Assembly (NCBI GenBank): GCA_043738625.1
Contig: JAYUFR010000080.1
Coordinates: forward strand, 1 to 17,631
Source of the DNA: JANYCD01 sp043738625
GTDB lineage: Bacteria > Pseudomonadota > Gammaproteobacteria > Burkholderiales > Rhodocyclaceae
Direction: 5' to 3'
DNA: 17,631 nucleotides
Part shown: positions 7,053 through 15,057 of the stretch, one piece after another
How the letters are laid out: the number at the start of each line of letters is the position of its first letter
How positions within the stretch are numbered: the stretch's first letter is position 1
Translations under genes and position numbers: made by a program
The notes under the pieces: generated by a model
The model's input: only the letters and a program-made list of their open reading frames with translations
Databases searched by the model: none
What the model was told of the DNA's origin: nothing

Positions 7053-10019
7053 TTATCCCAGTCGCGCCAACTGTGAATTAAGTTTGTCGCGCAAAATTCC
7101 GAAGCCGTTCAAGCGTTCCTGCTCCTGCGCAACCACCTGAGCGGGTGCGCGTTCAACGAAGCTCGGTGTCGCGAGTTTCTTTTCGGCCTTGATGATTTCC
7201 CCTTCGATGCGTGCGATTTCTTTTGCAAGCCGCAGTTTTTCCGCAGCAACGTCGATTTCGATCTTCAGCATCAAGCGAAACTCGCCGACGATCTGCACCG
7301 GTGCATCGGACTCCGGCAAGGTTTCCCCACTGGCTGTGACTTCAGAAAGTTTGGCCAGCGCGGCAAGATAGGGCGCGTAGACCTTGATTGTTTCCGCATC
7401 GCCCGCAGCGATGAGCGGTACCTTCAGTGCCGGCGAAATGGTCATCTCGCCGCGCAGGCTGCGGCAGGCATTGATCATCTGTTTCAGTGTCGCCACCCAG
7501 GTTTCCGCCTGCTCGTCACATCGCGACAGGTCGGCCTTGGGATAGGCCTGAGTCATGATGGACTCACTGTTGTCTCCCTTGGATCTTCCCGCCAGCGGTG
7601 CAACGGTCTGCCAGAGTTCCTCGGTAATGAAGGGGATCAGCGGGTGGGCCAGGCGCAGTACTGTCTCCAGCACCCGCAGCAGGGTACGCCGGGTGGCGCG
7701 TTGTTGTGCGTCTGTGCCGATCTGGAGCTGAACTTTTGCCAGCTCGACATACCAGTCGCAATATTCGTCCCAGACGAATTCATAAATCGCCTTGGCCAAC
7801 AGGTCAAAGCGATAGTCGGCGTAATGCTTGTCGACTTCAGCCTCGGTCTTTTGCAAAAGGCTCACGATCCAGCGATCGACCGGCGAGAAGTCGAGGTAGG
7901 CCCCATTGCAGGCGTCAGCGCCGTGCGGCGCCATGCCACAGTCCTTGCCTTCGCAATTCATCAGGACGAAGCGCGTGGCGTTCCACAACTTGTTGCAGAA
8001 ATTGCGGTAACCCTCGCAGCGGCTCATGTCGAACTTGATGTCGCGGCCGGGGCTGGCGAGCGAGGCGAAGGTAAAGCGCAGCGCATCGGTGCCAAAGCCG
8101 GGAATGCCATCGGGAAACTCGCGCCGGGTACGTTTTTCGATTTTTGGCGCCTGCCGCGGATCCATCAATCCGGTGGTGCGTTTCTTGACCAGTTCGTCGA
8201 GCGAGATGCCGTCGATCAGATCAATCGGGTCGAGCACATTGCCCTTCGACTTGCTCATCTTCTGGCCTTCCGCGTCGCGGATCAGGCCATGGATATAAAC
8301 GTGCTTGAACGGAATCTCTCCAGTAATGTGTTTGGTCATCATCACCATGCGTGCGACCCAGAAGAAGATGATGTCGAAGCCGGTGACCAGTACCGTCGAG
8401 GGGAGATATTGCTGGAGCACTTGGTTGGCTTCATCAGGCACTTCGCTGCCAGTCCAATCCAAGGTGGAGAAGGGCCACAGCGCCGAGGAATACCAGGTGT
8501 CGAGCACATCGTCGTCGCGCTTGAGCTTGCCGGTATAGCCATCTGCGGCAGCGAGTTTTTTTGCTTCAGCTTCATCGTGGGCGACGTAATAGCCGCCACC
8601 ATCTGTGTACCAAGCGGGAATTTGGTGACCCCACCAAAGCTGGCGCGAAATACACCAGTCCTGGATGTTGTTGAGCCATTGGTTGTAAGTGTTCACCCAG
8701 TTCTCGGGCACGAACTTAATTTCACCGGAAGCGACGACTTCGAGCGCCGCGCTCGCGATGGATTTTCCATCTGCACCATGCTTGCTCATGGCAACAAACC
8801 ATTGGTCAGTGAGCATGGGCTCGATCACCACGCCGGTACGGTCACCGCGTGGCACTGTCAACTTATGCGGTTTGACGCTATCGAGCAGACCGGCGACTTC
8901 CAGATCGGCGACGATTTGCTTGCGGGCATCATAGCGGTCCATGTCGGTATACCTTTCCGGCATTGGGCATCGGTCCATTACAAAGGTATTCAAGTACACG
9001 CCGTCGTGGTAACTACCATCTCCTTGCCTTAGTACTGAATACGATCCGTTACTGTTTTTCGGGAGAGCCAGCGAAGATCCTGGAGTCATTACTACATCAG
9101 CTAATTTTCGTATTCGCCCATCGAGTGCAAATACGCTAACCAGCGGTAATTTATTTCGGCTACCTACCGCATAGTCGTTGAAGTCATGCGCCGGCGTCAC
9201 CTTGACACAACCTGTACCGAATTCCTTGTCGACATAACTGTCGGCAATGACGGGTATCTCGCGGTTGCACAGCGGCAGTAAAACATTCTTGCCGATCAGG
9301 TGTTGATAGCGCTCGTCCTCCGGATGCACCATCACCGCCACATCACCCAGCATGGTTTCCGGCCGGGTAGTGGCCACGGTCAAATGGCCGCTGCCGTCAG
9401 CCAGCGGATAGCGGATGTGCCACATGAAGCCGTCTTCCTCGGTGCTCACCACTTCCAGATCCGAGACCGCCGTACCCAGCACCGGGTCCCAGTTCACCAG
9501 GCGTTTGCCGCGATAGATCAGGCCTTCGTTATAGAGACGGACGAAGGTTTCGGTGACGGTCTTCGACAGCCCCGCATCCATGGTGAAGCGTTCCCGCGTC
9601 CAGTCGCAGGAAGAGCCGAGGCGCCGCATTTGACGCGTAATGGTGGAGCCGGAATGTTCCTTCCATTCCCACACCTTTTCGAGAAATTTTTCGCGGCCGA
9701 GATCGTGGCGGGAAACGCCTTGCGCATCAAGCTGGCGTTCCACCACGATCTGCGTGGCGATGCCGGCGTGGTCGGTGCCGGGCTGCCACAGCGTGTTGTC
9801 GCCGCGCATGCGGTGGTAGCGGGTGAGCGCATCCATTAGCGTCTGATTGAAGCCGTGGCCCATGTGCAGCGTGCCGGTGACATTGGGTGGCGGCAGCAGG
9901 ATGCAGAAGTTGTCCGGTTTTGATCGGTCTGCACCGGCGGCGAAATAGCCGCGCGATTCCCAGACGGGATACCAGTGCCGCTCAACGTCGGCGGGCTCGA
10001 AGCTTTTGGCGAGTTCCAT
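7053..10019 (-). CDS. valS: Valyl-tRNA synthetase
   Basis: Class I aminoacyl-tRNA synthetase charging tRNA-Val, with an editing domain that clears misactivated threonine. The 988-residue protein has P-P-P-N-V-T-G-T-L-H-M-G-H with the HIGH motif at 52-55, the editing-domain T-T-R-P-E-T at 217-222, the tryptophan-rich W-C-I-S-R-Q-L-W-W-G-H at 455-465, K-M-S-K-S at 587-591, and a C-terminal coiled-coil arm from about 925. The segment after KMSKS (K-K-R-T-T-G-L-M-D-P onward) is the insert known from proteobacterial ValRS. Compared with E. coli ValRS as I remember it, residues about 305-355 contain roughly 30 extra residues in the editing region, coinciding with lower GC. The start ATG at 10019 is the natural N-terminus (M-E-L-A-K-S-F-E-P), with no clear Shine-Dalgarno sequence. 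The gene is downstream of pepA-holC and the small gene, as in E. coli apart from that extra gene. Confidence 0.97.
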   Translation of the reverse strand: MELAKSFEPADVERHWYPVWESRGYFAAGADRSKPDNFCILLPPPNVTGTLHMGHGFNQTLMDALTRYHRMRGDNTLWQPGTDHAGIATQIVVERQLDAQGVSRHDLGREKFLEKVWEWKEHSGSTITRQMRRLGSSCDWTRERFTMDAGLSKTVTETFVRLYNEGLIYRGKRLVNWDPVLGTAVSDLEVVSTEEDGFMWHIRYPLADGSGHLTVATTRPETMLGDVAVMVHPEDERYQHLIGKNVLLPLCNREIPVIADSYVDKEFGTGCVKVTPAHDFNDYAVGSRNKLPLVSVFALDGRIRKLADVVMTPGSSLALPKNSNGSYSVLRQGDGSYHDGVYLNTFVMDRCPMPERYTDMDRYDARKQIVADLEVAGLLDSVKPHKLTVPRGDRTGVVIEPMLTDQWFVAMSKHGADGKSIASAALEVVASGEIKFVPENWVNTYNQWLNNIQDWCISRQLWWGHQIPAWYTDGGGYYVAHDEAEAKKLAAADGYTGKLKRDDDVLDTWYSSALWPFSTLDWTGSEVPDEANQVLQQYLPSTVLVTGFDIIFFWVARMVMMTKHITGEIPFKHVYIHGLIRDAEGQKMSKSKGNVLDPIDLIDGISLDELVKKRTTGLMDPRQAPKIEKRTRREFPDGIPGFGTDALRFTFASLASPGRDIKFDMSRCEGYRNFCNKLWNATRFVLMNCEGKDCGMAPHGADACNGAYLDFSPVDRWIVSLLQKTEAEVDKHYADYRFDLLAKAIYEFVWDEYCDWYVELAKVQLQIGTDAQQRATRRTLLRVLETVLRLAHPLIPFITEELWQTVAPLAGRSKGDNSESIMTQAYPKADLSRCDEQAETWVATLKQMINACRSLRGEMTISPALKVPLIAAGDAETIKVYAPYLAALAKLSEVTASGETLPESDAPVQIVGEFRLMLKIEIDVAAEKLRLAKEIARIEGEIIKAEKKLATPSFVERAPAQVVAQEQERLNGFGILRDKLNSQLARLG

Positions 10020-10042
10020 GGGGGATGCGGGGAAGCGCGAGG

Positions 10043-10062
10043 ATTCGCGGAAAGCCGCGAAT
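10043..10062. repeat. Perfect 8-bp inverted repeat at the expected valS transcription start
   Basis: ATTCGCGG at 10043-10050 and its exact complement CCGCGAAT at 10055-10062 flank a four-base spacer. The left arm of the minus-strand copy overlaps the end of the -10 hexamer, and the centre falls where transcription from that -10 would begin, so it would act better as a DNA operator than as an RNA hairpin (inference). No T-run follows on either strand. Confidence 0.6.
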
Positions 10063-10066
10063 TATA
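10061..10066 (-). promoter_or_regulatory. Candidate -10 element for valS
   Basis: The complement reads TATAAT, a perfect sigma-70 -10 hexamer, 41 bases upstream of the valS ATG. No good -35 box lies 16-18 bases further upstream. It sits between two perfect inverted repeats. Confidence 0.45.
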
Positions 10067-10084
10067 CCGGAGCACTTACTCCGG
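10067..10084 (-). terminator. Inverted repeat overlapping the stop of the small gene downstream of holC; weak terminator candidate
   Basis: CCGGAG at 10067-10072 pairs exactly with CTCCGG at 10079-10084 across six bases that include the stop codon of the upstream gene (10076-10078). A GC-rich hairpin at an operon end suggests a terminator, but the following bases on the minus strand are TATAATT rather than a T-run, so it may equally be part of the valS promoter architecture. Confidence 0.35.
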
Positions 10085-10429
10085 CTTGGAGCCTGATTCC
10101 AGCGTGCTCTTGAGTCTAGGCAAAAGCTCGAGGCGGGCTTGGGCGGCGACCTGGCTGATCATCTGGTCTGACAGGCCATCCAGAACCCGCAGCACTGCTG
10201 CGGGCAATTTTTCGTCGAGCCAGGCTTCCAGTTCGCGGGCGAGCGCGGCGCGCAACTCTGCCTGGATATCCGGTGTGGAATCGACAGATTCCGTAATGTG
10301 TCCTGTCTGTAAATCGACCACCTCGGTCAGCACGGGGATATCCTCGTCACCCTGCATCTGTCCGGCGGGCAGCGCGCGGTGGCGGTTGATCAGCGCATCG
10401 ACCTGGTTAATGACGTCGCGTTCGCTCAA
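10076..10429 (-). CDS. Small hypothetical protein between holC and valS
   Basis: 117-residue acidic, soluble protein of unknown function, with no signal peptide or membrane segment. The N-terminal part has an I-P-V-L-T-E-V-V motif at 31-38 preceded by acidic residues (D-E-D). The C-terminal half, about 56-110, is helical with many alanine, leucine and charged residues (E-L-R-A-A-L-A-R-E-L-E-A-W-L-D-E-K-L), likely a coiled or amphipathic helix. Similar I-P-V-L-T motifs occur in betaproteobacterial proteins of the DUF2486 type, which I recall only loosely. I chose TTG at 10429 because it lies one base after the holC stop and is preceded by GGAGG with eight bases of spacing; an ATG at 10450 inside holC is the alternative. 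Location between holC and valS suggests co-transcription with pepA-holC. Confidence 0.75.
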   Translation of the reverse strand: MSERDVINQVDALINRHRALPAGQMQGDEDIPVLTEVVDLQTGHITESVDSTPDIQAELRAALARELEAWLDEKLPAAVLRVLDGLSDQMISQVAAQARLELLPRLKSTLESGSKPE

Positions 10430-10430
10430 C

Positions 10431-10856
10431 TCAAATGCCTCCGGACACATCCCGATTGTGCAACTCGTAGCCGCGTTCCCGATAGAAACGATAGCGATCA
10501 CGTGCCGGAATTTTGTCGGACTCATCAGTACTGACGATCTCCACCAGTTCCTCGAAACGAGCAAATTCGGCGGGGACCTCGTTGCTGAGGTTAAGCAGGC
10601 GCTGATCCTGCACCAGTGAATCAAGACGTTCGGCAATCAGGATCGGTGTGTCTGTCGCCAATGGCGAATCTGCGCGGCAGTGAGGCAAAAATCCGGTGGC
10701 TGGTTGCAGCCACAGCAGCCGGTCAAGGCGATCGGCGACGTCGCGCTGCGGAGCAAATACCGTGGCTTGCTGTTTGGCCAAACAGATTTTCCCCAACCAC
10801 TCTGCCGCCAGTTGCACCCGATCGGCGGCGCCGTGAAAGAAGAAAATCCGCGTCAT
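10431..10856 (-). CDS. holC: DNA polymerase III chi subunit
   Basis: 141-residue chi subunit of the DNA polymerase III clamp-loader complex, which binds SSB C-terminal tails and links the loader, via psi, to the replication fork. Family features are the N-terminal I-F-F-F-H-G strand, a R-L-L-W-L core segment at 46-50, and the C-terminal R-Y-R-F-Y-R-E-R-G-Y-E-L-H-N-R-D motif at 121-136. The ATG at 10856 overlaps the pepA stop as ATGA, so translation is coupled. The pepA-holC order matches E. coli. The frame stays open further upstream, inside pepA, but those residues are not chi-like. Confidence 0.92.
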   Translation of the reverse strand: MTRIFFFHGAADRVQLAAEWLGKICLAKQQATVFAPQRDVADRLDRLLWLQPATGFLPHCRADSPLATDTPILIAERLDSLVQDQRLLNLSNEVPAEFARFEELVEIVSTDESDKIPARDRYRFYRERGYELHNRDVSGGI

Positions 10857-12388
10857 GGCTTCTTCTTTTGGTTGCGGGATTTTTTGGCTTCGCGTTGCAC
10901 TGCTTCGGCTCGACCCAGCAGGAAATGCGTCAGCAGTGGCACCGGCCGGCCGGTTGAACCTTTTTTCTCGCCGCCGCGATAGGCGGTGCCGGCGACGTCC
11001 AGATGCGCCCACTCGTACTTGCTCGTATAGCGGGCGAGGAAGCAGGCCGCAGTGATCGCACCGCCCATGCGTGTACCGATATTTGCCATGTCGGCGAAAT
11101 TACTCTTCAACTGCTCCTGGTAGTCGTCCCACAGGGGCAACTGCCAGGCCCGATCATAGGCATTCTGGCCGGCGTCCAGCAGTTCCCGCGCCAGAGCGTC
11201 GTTGTTGGCGAAGAGGCCCGAAACGACGCTGCCCAGCGCGACAACGCAGGCGCCGGTCAACGTTGCGATATCGACCACACAGTCGGGCGAAAAGCGCTCG
11301 ACGTAAGTCAACGCATCGCACAAGATCAACCGCCCTTCCGCGTCGGTATTGAGAATCTCGACAGTTTGTCCGGACATCGAGGTAACGACATCGCCCGGTT
11401 TGATGGCGCCGCCGCCGGGCATGTTCTCTGTTGTCGGCACCACACCGATGACATTCAGCGCCAACTTCATCAGCGCGGTCGCCTTAAGTGTGCCGAATAC
11501 GCTGGCCGCGCCGGACATGTCGTACTTCATCTCGTCCATTTCTGATGGCGGCTTGAGCGAAATGCCGCCGGTATCGAAGGTGACGCCCTTGCCGACCAGC
11601 ACGATGGGTTTCGCGTCGGACTTGCCACCTTGATACTTGAGCACGATGAACTTGGGCGGCTGGCGCGAGCCCTGGGCCACAGCGAGCAAAGTGTTCATGC
11701 CCAGCTTTTCCATATCCGCGCGTTCAAGGACTTCGATGCCCAAGCCGAATTCCTTGGCCAGCACCTGTGCCTGTTCGGCCAGATAGGTCGGCGTGCAGTA
11801 ATTACCGGGCAGGTTGGCGAGATCCTTCATCAGCTTTTGCCCATCCGCGATTGCCTGACCTTCAGCGAGAGCCAGTTCGGCGGCAGGCAACTCGGAGCGG
11901 CGAGCGACGCAGAAAGTCAGCTTGCGCAACGGACGGCGAACATCTTCCTTTTTCGATTTCAGTTGATCGAAGCGGTACAGGGTTTCCAGAGCAATGATGC
12001 TGGCCTGGCGAATGCGCCAGGTAACATCGCGCTTCTTGACTGGAAGTTCGGTGAGGAAGATCGTGCCGTCGAACCCGCCGGTTTCATTGAGCGTGCGTAC
12101 CGCAGTGGCAATGGCGTTGCGGTATTCCTTTTCGCGAAACTCCTTTTCCTTGCCCAGGCCGACCAGCAAAACGCGATCGGAAAGGGTGCCCGGAACATTG
12201 TGCAAAAGCAGGGTGGAGCCAGCTTTGCCTTCCATGTCGCCGCGACGCACAAGGTCACTCAGATGCTGCTTCGCCGATTGGTCGATGACCTCGGCCGATT
12301 CGGAGAGTTTGCGTGGTTGAAATACGCCAACGACGATGCAGGCGCTGCGCTGCTTTTCCGGACTGCCACTCTTTATGCTAAATTCCAC
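10853..12388 (-). CDS. pepA: Leucyl aminopeptidase (M17 family)
   Basis: 511-residue cytosolic manganese/zinc aminopeptidase that removes N-terminal residues such as leucine. In E. coli PepA also binds DNA in Xer recombination and carAB control; whether this homologue does is not visible. Metal and catalytic residues align with E. coli at an offset of three: K267, D272, D290, D349 and E351 for metal binding, K279 and R353 for catalysis. The M17 signature N-T-D-A-E-G-R-L is at 347-354. The N-terminal domain of about 170 residues is the usual variable one. The start is GTG at 12388 with a strong GAGGAG at 12395-12400 and six bases of spacing. The C-terminus is lysine-rich. It heads the pepA-holC-small gene unit and is divergent from lptF, the E. 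coli arrangement. Confidence 0.96.
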   Translation of the reverse strand: MEFSIKSGSPEKQRSACIVVGVFQPRKLSESAEVIDQSAKQHLSDLVRRGDMEGKAGSTLLLHNVPGTLSDRVLLVGLGKEKEFREKEYRNAIATAVRTLNETGGFDGTIFLTELPVKKRDVTWRIRQASIIALETLYRFDQLKSKKEDVRRPLRKLTFCVARRSELPAAELALAEGQAIADGQKLMKDLANLPGNYCTPTYLAEQAQVLAKEFGLGIEVLERADMEKLGMNTLLAVAQGSRQPPKFIVLKYQGGKSDAKPIVLVGKGVTFDTGGISLKPPSEMDEMKYDMSGAASVFGTLKATALMKLALNVIGVVPTTENMPGGGAIKPGDVVTSMSGQTVEILNTDAEGRLILCDALTYVERFSPDCVVDIATLTGACVVALGSVVSGLFANNDALARELLDAGQNAYDRAWQLPLWDDYQEQLKSNFADMANIGTRMGGAITAACFLARYTSKYEWAHLDVAGTAYRGGEKKGSTGRPVPLLTHFLLGRAEAVQREAKKSRNQKKKP

Positions 12389-12450
12389 TCACCACTCCTC
12401 ATTGTGTCGCTGGGAAAGTATTCGTTTCAGGGTTCCAAGAACTCCGGACG

Positions 12451-12480
12451 ATTATCTCCCTTATTTTTGCCAAAAGTCAA
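12451..12480 (-). promoter_or_regulatory. Sigma-70-type promoter for pepA-holC
   Basis: On the minus strand TTGACT (12475-12480) is followed after 18 bases by GATAAT (12451-12456). Each hexamer matches the sigma-70 consensus at five of six positions. Initiation would be near 12444, giving a leader of about 56 bases before the GTG of pepA. This is the clearest promoter in the window. Confidence 0.65.
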
Positions 12481-12487
12481 AACATAG

Positions 12488-13567
12488 ATGATCTTCCAGC
12501 GCGCCTTGTTACGGGAGTTTTCCCAATTGGCCATGGCGCTGTTTGTCGCGCTTTTCGCCATTCTGCTGACCACACAGTTGATTCGTTTGCTGGGTGAAGC
12601 GGCGGGGGGCAAATTGGCCTCCGATGCGGTTGTCGCCTTGCTTGGTTTCAGCGCCCTGAATTACCTGCCCATCCTTTTGTCGCTGACGTTGTTCGTCTCC
12701 ATTCTGATGACGCTGTCGCGGTCGTACCGTGACTCGGAGATGGTGGTCTGGTTTGCCGCTGGCCTGCCATTGACGGCATGGGTCAAGCCGGTGATGAAGT
12801 TCGCGTTGCCGCTGGTCATTGCAATAACAGTGCTGTCCTTGTTTTTGTCGCCGTGGGCGTTGATGAAAAGCGCCGAGTTTCGTCAACACATGGACAAGCG
12901 TGATGATGTTTCGCGGGTCACTCCCGGAGCTTTCAACGAGTCCGCCGGATCGGATCGCGTGTTTTTTGTTGAAGGAGCCGTTGGTGATGAAGGACGGGTT
13001 CGCAACATTTTTATCAGTTCCATGCAAAACGGCAGACTGGGTGTGATGGCTGCGGCTCAGGGGCATACCGAATCGATGCCGAATGGGGATCGTTTTCTGG
13101 TGATGGAAAACGGGCGACGCTATGAGGGTATTCCCGGTTCGGCGGAATACCGGGTCATGGAGTTCCAACGCTACGCGGTGCGCATCGAAGTGGCCGAACT
13201 GCGCGGCATCAGCGAGAGCCCGAACAACATGCCGCTGTGGGAACTGGTGCGAGATCCCAGGCCGGAGAATCTGGGGGAGATCGTGTGGCGACTCGGAATT
13301 CCCATTGCCGCCATAAACCTCGCGTTGCTGGCAATTCCGCTGTCCTTCGTCAACCCGCGTGCAGGGCGGGCCAACAACCTGGTATTCGCAATTCTCACCT
13401 TCATGATTTACAGCAACATGATCAGCGTCAGCCAGGCGTGGGTCAGGCAGCAACGGATTCCCTTTGAAGTGGGAATTTGGGCGGTTCATGTCTTGATGTT
13501 TGTGATTCTGCTGTTGCTGTTCTGGCGCCGTCTCGGCGTGTTTTCATGGAGTCGTTTGTGGCGCTGA
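12488..13567 (+). CDS. lptF: LPS export ABC transporter permease LptF
   Basis: 359-residue inner-membrane permease that forms, with LptG and the ATPase LptB, the LptB2FG extractor driving lipopolysaccharide toward LptC and the periplasmic bridge. It has three N-terminal helices (about 12-32, 52-72, 100-122), a periplasmic beta-jellyroll domain from about 125 to 265, and three C-terminal helices. Typical LptF segments are the N-terminal I-F-Q-R-A-L-L-R-E-F, the coupling region S-R-S-Y-R-D-S-E-M-V-V-W at 77-88, and R-L-G-I-P-I-A-A-I-N-L-A-L-L-A-I-P-L-S before the last helices. The start is ATG at 12488; no Shine-Dalgarno sequence or clear promoter is seen in the 99-base gap to pepA. It overlaps lptG by 10 bases. 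Confidence 0.95.
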   Translation: MIFQRALLREFSQLAMALFVALFAILLTTQLIRLLGEAAGGKLASDAVVALLGFSALNYLPILLSLTLFVSILMTLSRSYRDSEMVVWFAAGLPLTAWVKPVMKFALPLVIAITVLSLFLSPWALMKSAEFRQHMDKRDDVSRVTPGAFNESAGSDRVFFVEGAVGDEGRVRNIFISSMQNGRLGVMAAAQGHTESMPNGDRFLVMENGRRYEGIPGSAEYRVMEFQRYAVRIEVAELRGISESPNNMPLWELVRDPRPENLGEIVWRLGIPIAAINLALLAIPLSFVNPRAGRANNLVFAILTFMIYSNMISVSQAWVRQQRIPFEVGIWAVHVLMFVILLLLFWRRLGVFSWSRLWR

Positions 13568-14637
13568 AGATATACGAGCGCTATCTGGCGCGGGAAATCT
13601 ATTCGGCGACCGCTTTGGTGTTGTTTGCCTTCCTGATGCTGTTTGCCTTCTTTGACCTGATCGGCGAGATTCAGAATCTCGGGCGCGGGGGTTATGAGCT
13701 TTACCACGCGGCGCTTTACATTCTGCTCACCCTGCCGGGGCGAGTCTATGAATTGATTCCGATTGCCGTCCTGATCGGAACGCTGTATGCGCTGACCCTG
13801 CTGGCACGCCATTCAGAGATCACTGTGCTGCGCACATCGGGATTGTCCACCGGGGATCTGTTGAAAACACTTTCCAAGCTGGGAATGGTCTTTGTGGTGT
13901 TGACTTTTCTGATCGGTGAATATGTTGCGCCTCCGGCCGAGAAGGCGGCGCAGCAGTTGCGGTTGCGGGCGATGAGTTCGATGGTGGCGCAGGAGTTTCG
14001 CTCGGGCCTCTGGGTCAAGGATGAGCATTCGTTTGTCAATGTTCGCAATGTCGAACCCGACGCCACTCTTCGTGGTATTCGTTTCTATGAGTTTGACGAT
14101 CAGTACCGCCTGCACTCCATCACTGAAGCGGAACGCGGAGACTATACGTCGCGCGAGGCATGGCACCTGGTCTCGGTAGTGCGAACAGTGTTCGATGGCA
14201 CGCACGCGCGAGTTGAACATTTGCCGCAGATGACATGGAAATCTTCGCTGACGCCCGACCTGCTCTCGGTGATGCTGGTCGTCCCGGAGAAAATGTCGTT
14301 GATCAACCTCTACCTGTACGTTCGGCATCTGTCGGATAACCAGCAAAAAACCGACCGTTACGTAATCGCCGTCTGGAAAAAACTCATTTATCCACTCTCC
14401 GCGCTGGTGATGATGATTTTGGCCCTGCCATTTGCCTATTTGCAAAGTCGCATGGGTTCGACCAGTGTCAAGGTGTTCACCGGCATCATGCTCGGCATTG
14501 GTTTCCACCTGCTGAACAGCTTGTTTTCGAATCTTGGCGTCATTAACAGCTGGACGCCGTTCTGGTCGGCAATCACGCCGAGCGCAATGTTCCTGGTCGG
14601 CGCGGCGGGAATGCTGTGGTGGGTTGAACGGCGTTGA
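13558..14637 (+). CDS. lptG: LPS export ABC transporter permease LptG
   Basis: 359-residue partner of LptF in the lipopolysaccharide extractor, with the same plan: three N-terminal helices, a jellyroll from about 125 to 260, three C-terminal helices. Recognisable parts are I-Y-E-R-Y-L-A-R-E-I at the start, the coupling helix R-H-S-E-I-T-V-L-R-T-S-G-L-S at about 82-95, and A-L-P-F-A-Y-L-Q-S-R near the end. I chose GTG at 13558 because GGAG at 13548-13551 lies six bases before it and the protein then begins at the usual place; ATG at 13546 would add four residues. The stop directly abuts the stop of the convergent RDD gene, with no base between. Confidence 0.95.
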   Translation: MALKIYERYLAREIYSATALVLFAFLMLFAFFDLIGEIQNLGRGGYELYHAALYILLTLPGRVYELIPIAVLIGTLYALTLLARHSEITVLRTSGLSTGDLLKTLSKLGMVFVVLTFLIGEYVAPPAEKAAQQLRLRAMSSMVAQEFRSGLWVKDEHSFVNVRNVEPDATLRGIRFYEFDDQYRLHSITEAERGDYTSREAWHLVSVVRTVFDGTHARVEHLPQMTWKSSLTPDLLSVMLVVPEKMSLINLYLYVRHLSDNQQKTDRYVIAVWKKLIYPLSALVMMILALPFAYLQSRMGSTSVKVFTGIMLGIGFHLLNSLFSNLGVINSWTPFWSAITPSAMFLVGAAGMLWWVERR

Positions 14638-15051
14638 TTAGACCGAAATGATGCGGGTACCGGCCAGGCGGTCGTGCAGGAATTGACCGTCGCGGTCGAA
14701 AATTGCCCAGATCACGCCCACGCCGTAAAGCAGCAGACTCGGCCACGTAAGCAAATAACGCAGCCATAGCTGGTTCCAGGCTGGCGCTGATCCATCTACT
14801 GATACCAGCTTCAGTTTCCATGTCTGCATGGCCAGCGTTTGCCCACTATGGCGCCAGTACCAGAGGAAGTAAAGCGCCAGAACTGCAAATACATGTGCGA
14901 ACAATACCGGACCCGGCAGAACGACATGCCAGATGACCGCGAGTGGTAGGTAGGGCAACAGAAATGTTGCCGCTAATACGCCAATTTGCAGCAATGCTTC
15001 ATACAGCATGCTGGCAAGTCTGCGACGAATGCCGGGGAGAACACTATTCAC
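14638..15051 (-). CDS. RDD family membrane protein
   Basis: 137-residue membrane protein with three hydrophobic stretches (about 16-40, 47-64, 97-117) and the RDD-domain pattern: R-R-L-A-S-M-L-Y at the start of helix 1, Q-T-L-A-M-Q-T-W-K-L-K-L-V in the central loop, and D-R-x-x-x-F-L-H-D-R-L-A-G-T near the end. The first aspartate of the name-giving R-D-D set is a glutamate here (Y-E-A-L-L). Function of RDD proteins is mostly unknown, though some are linked to ion transport. The start is GTG at 15051, six bases after the stop of the DUF3106 gene, so it is the last gene of the sigma-factor operon. No Shine-Dalgarno sequence is visible. Confidence 0.88.
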   Translation of the reverse strand: MNSVLPGIRRRLASMLYEALLQIGVLAATFLLPYLPLAVIWHVVLPGPVLFAHVFAVLALYFLWYWRHSGQTLAMQTWKLKLVSVDGSAPAWNQLWLRYLLTWPSLLLYGVGVIWAIFDRDGQFLHDRLAGTRIISV

Positions 15052-15057
15052 GCGCTG

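Noticed and set aside
7644..9032. 462-codon open frame on the plus strand opposite valS
   Set aside because: It is entirely antisense to a clear ValRS, mirrors its codon pattern, and shows no protein-family features.
9300..9839. 179-codon plus-strand frame opposite the ValRS catalytic domain
   Set aside because: Shadow of the HIGH-motif region of valS.
10857..11012. 52-codon N-terminal extension of HolC
   Set aside because: It overlaps pepA; the chi N-terminus and an ATGA overlap fix the start at 10856.
11630..12487. 285-codon plus-strand frame opposite pepA running into the lptF gap
   Set aside because: Lies opposite the conserved PepA N-terminal half and ends one base before lptF by chance; no start signals.
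12389..12487. Promoter for lptFG on the plus strand
   Set aside because: No pair of hexamers with acceptable match and spacing could be found, although one must exist here or upstream.
12509..13489. 326-codon open frame on the minus strand opposite lptF
   Set aside because: Antisense shadow, extremely rich in His, Gln and Arg, as expected from the complement of a membrane-protein gene.
13813..14508. 231-codon minus-strand frame opposite lptG
   Set aside because: Antisense to LptG; His- and Arg-rich with no recognisable domain.
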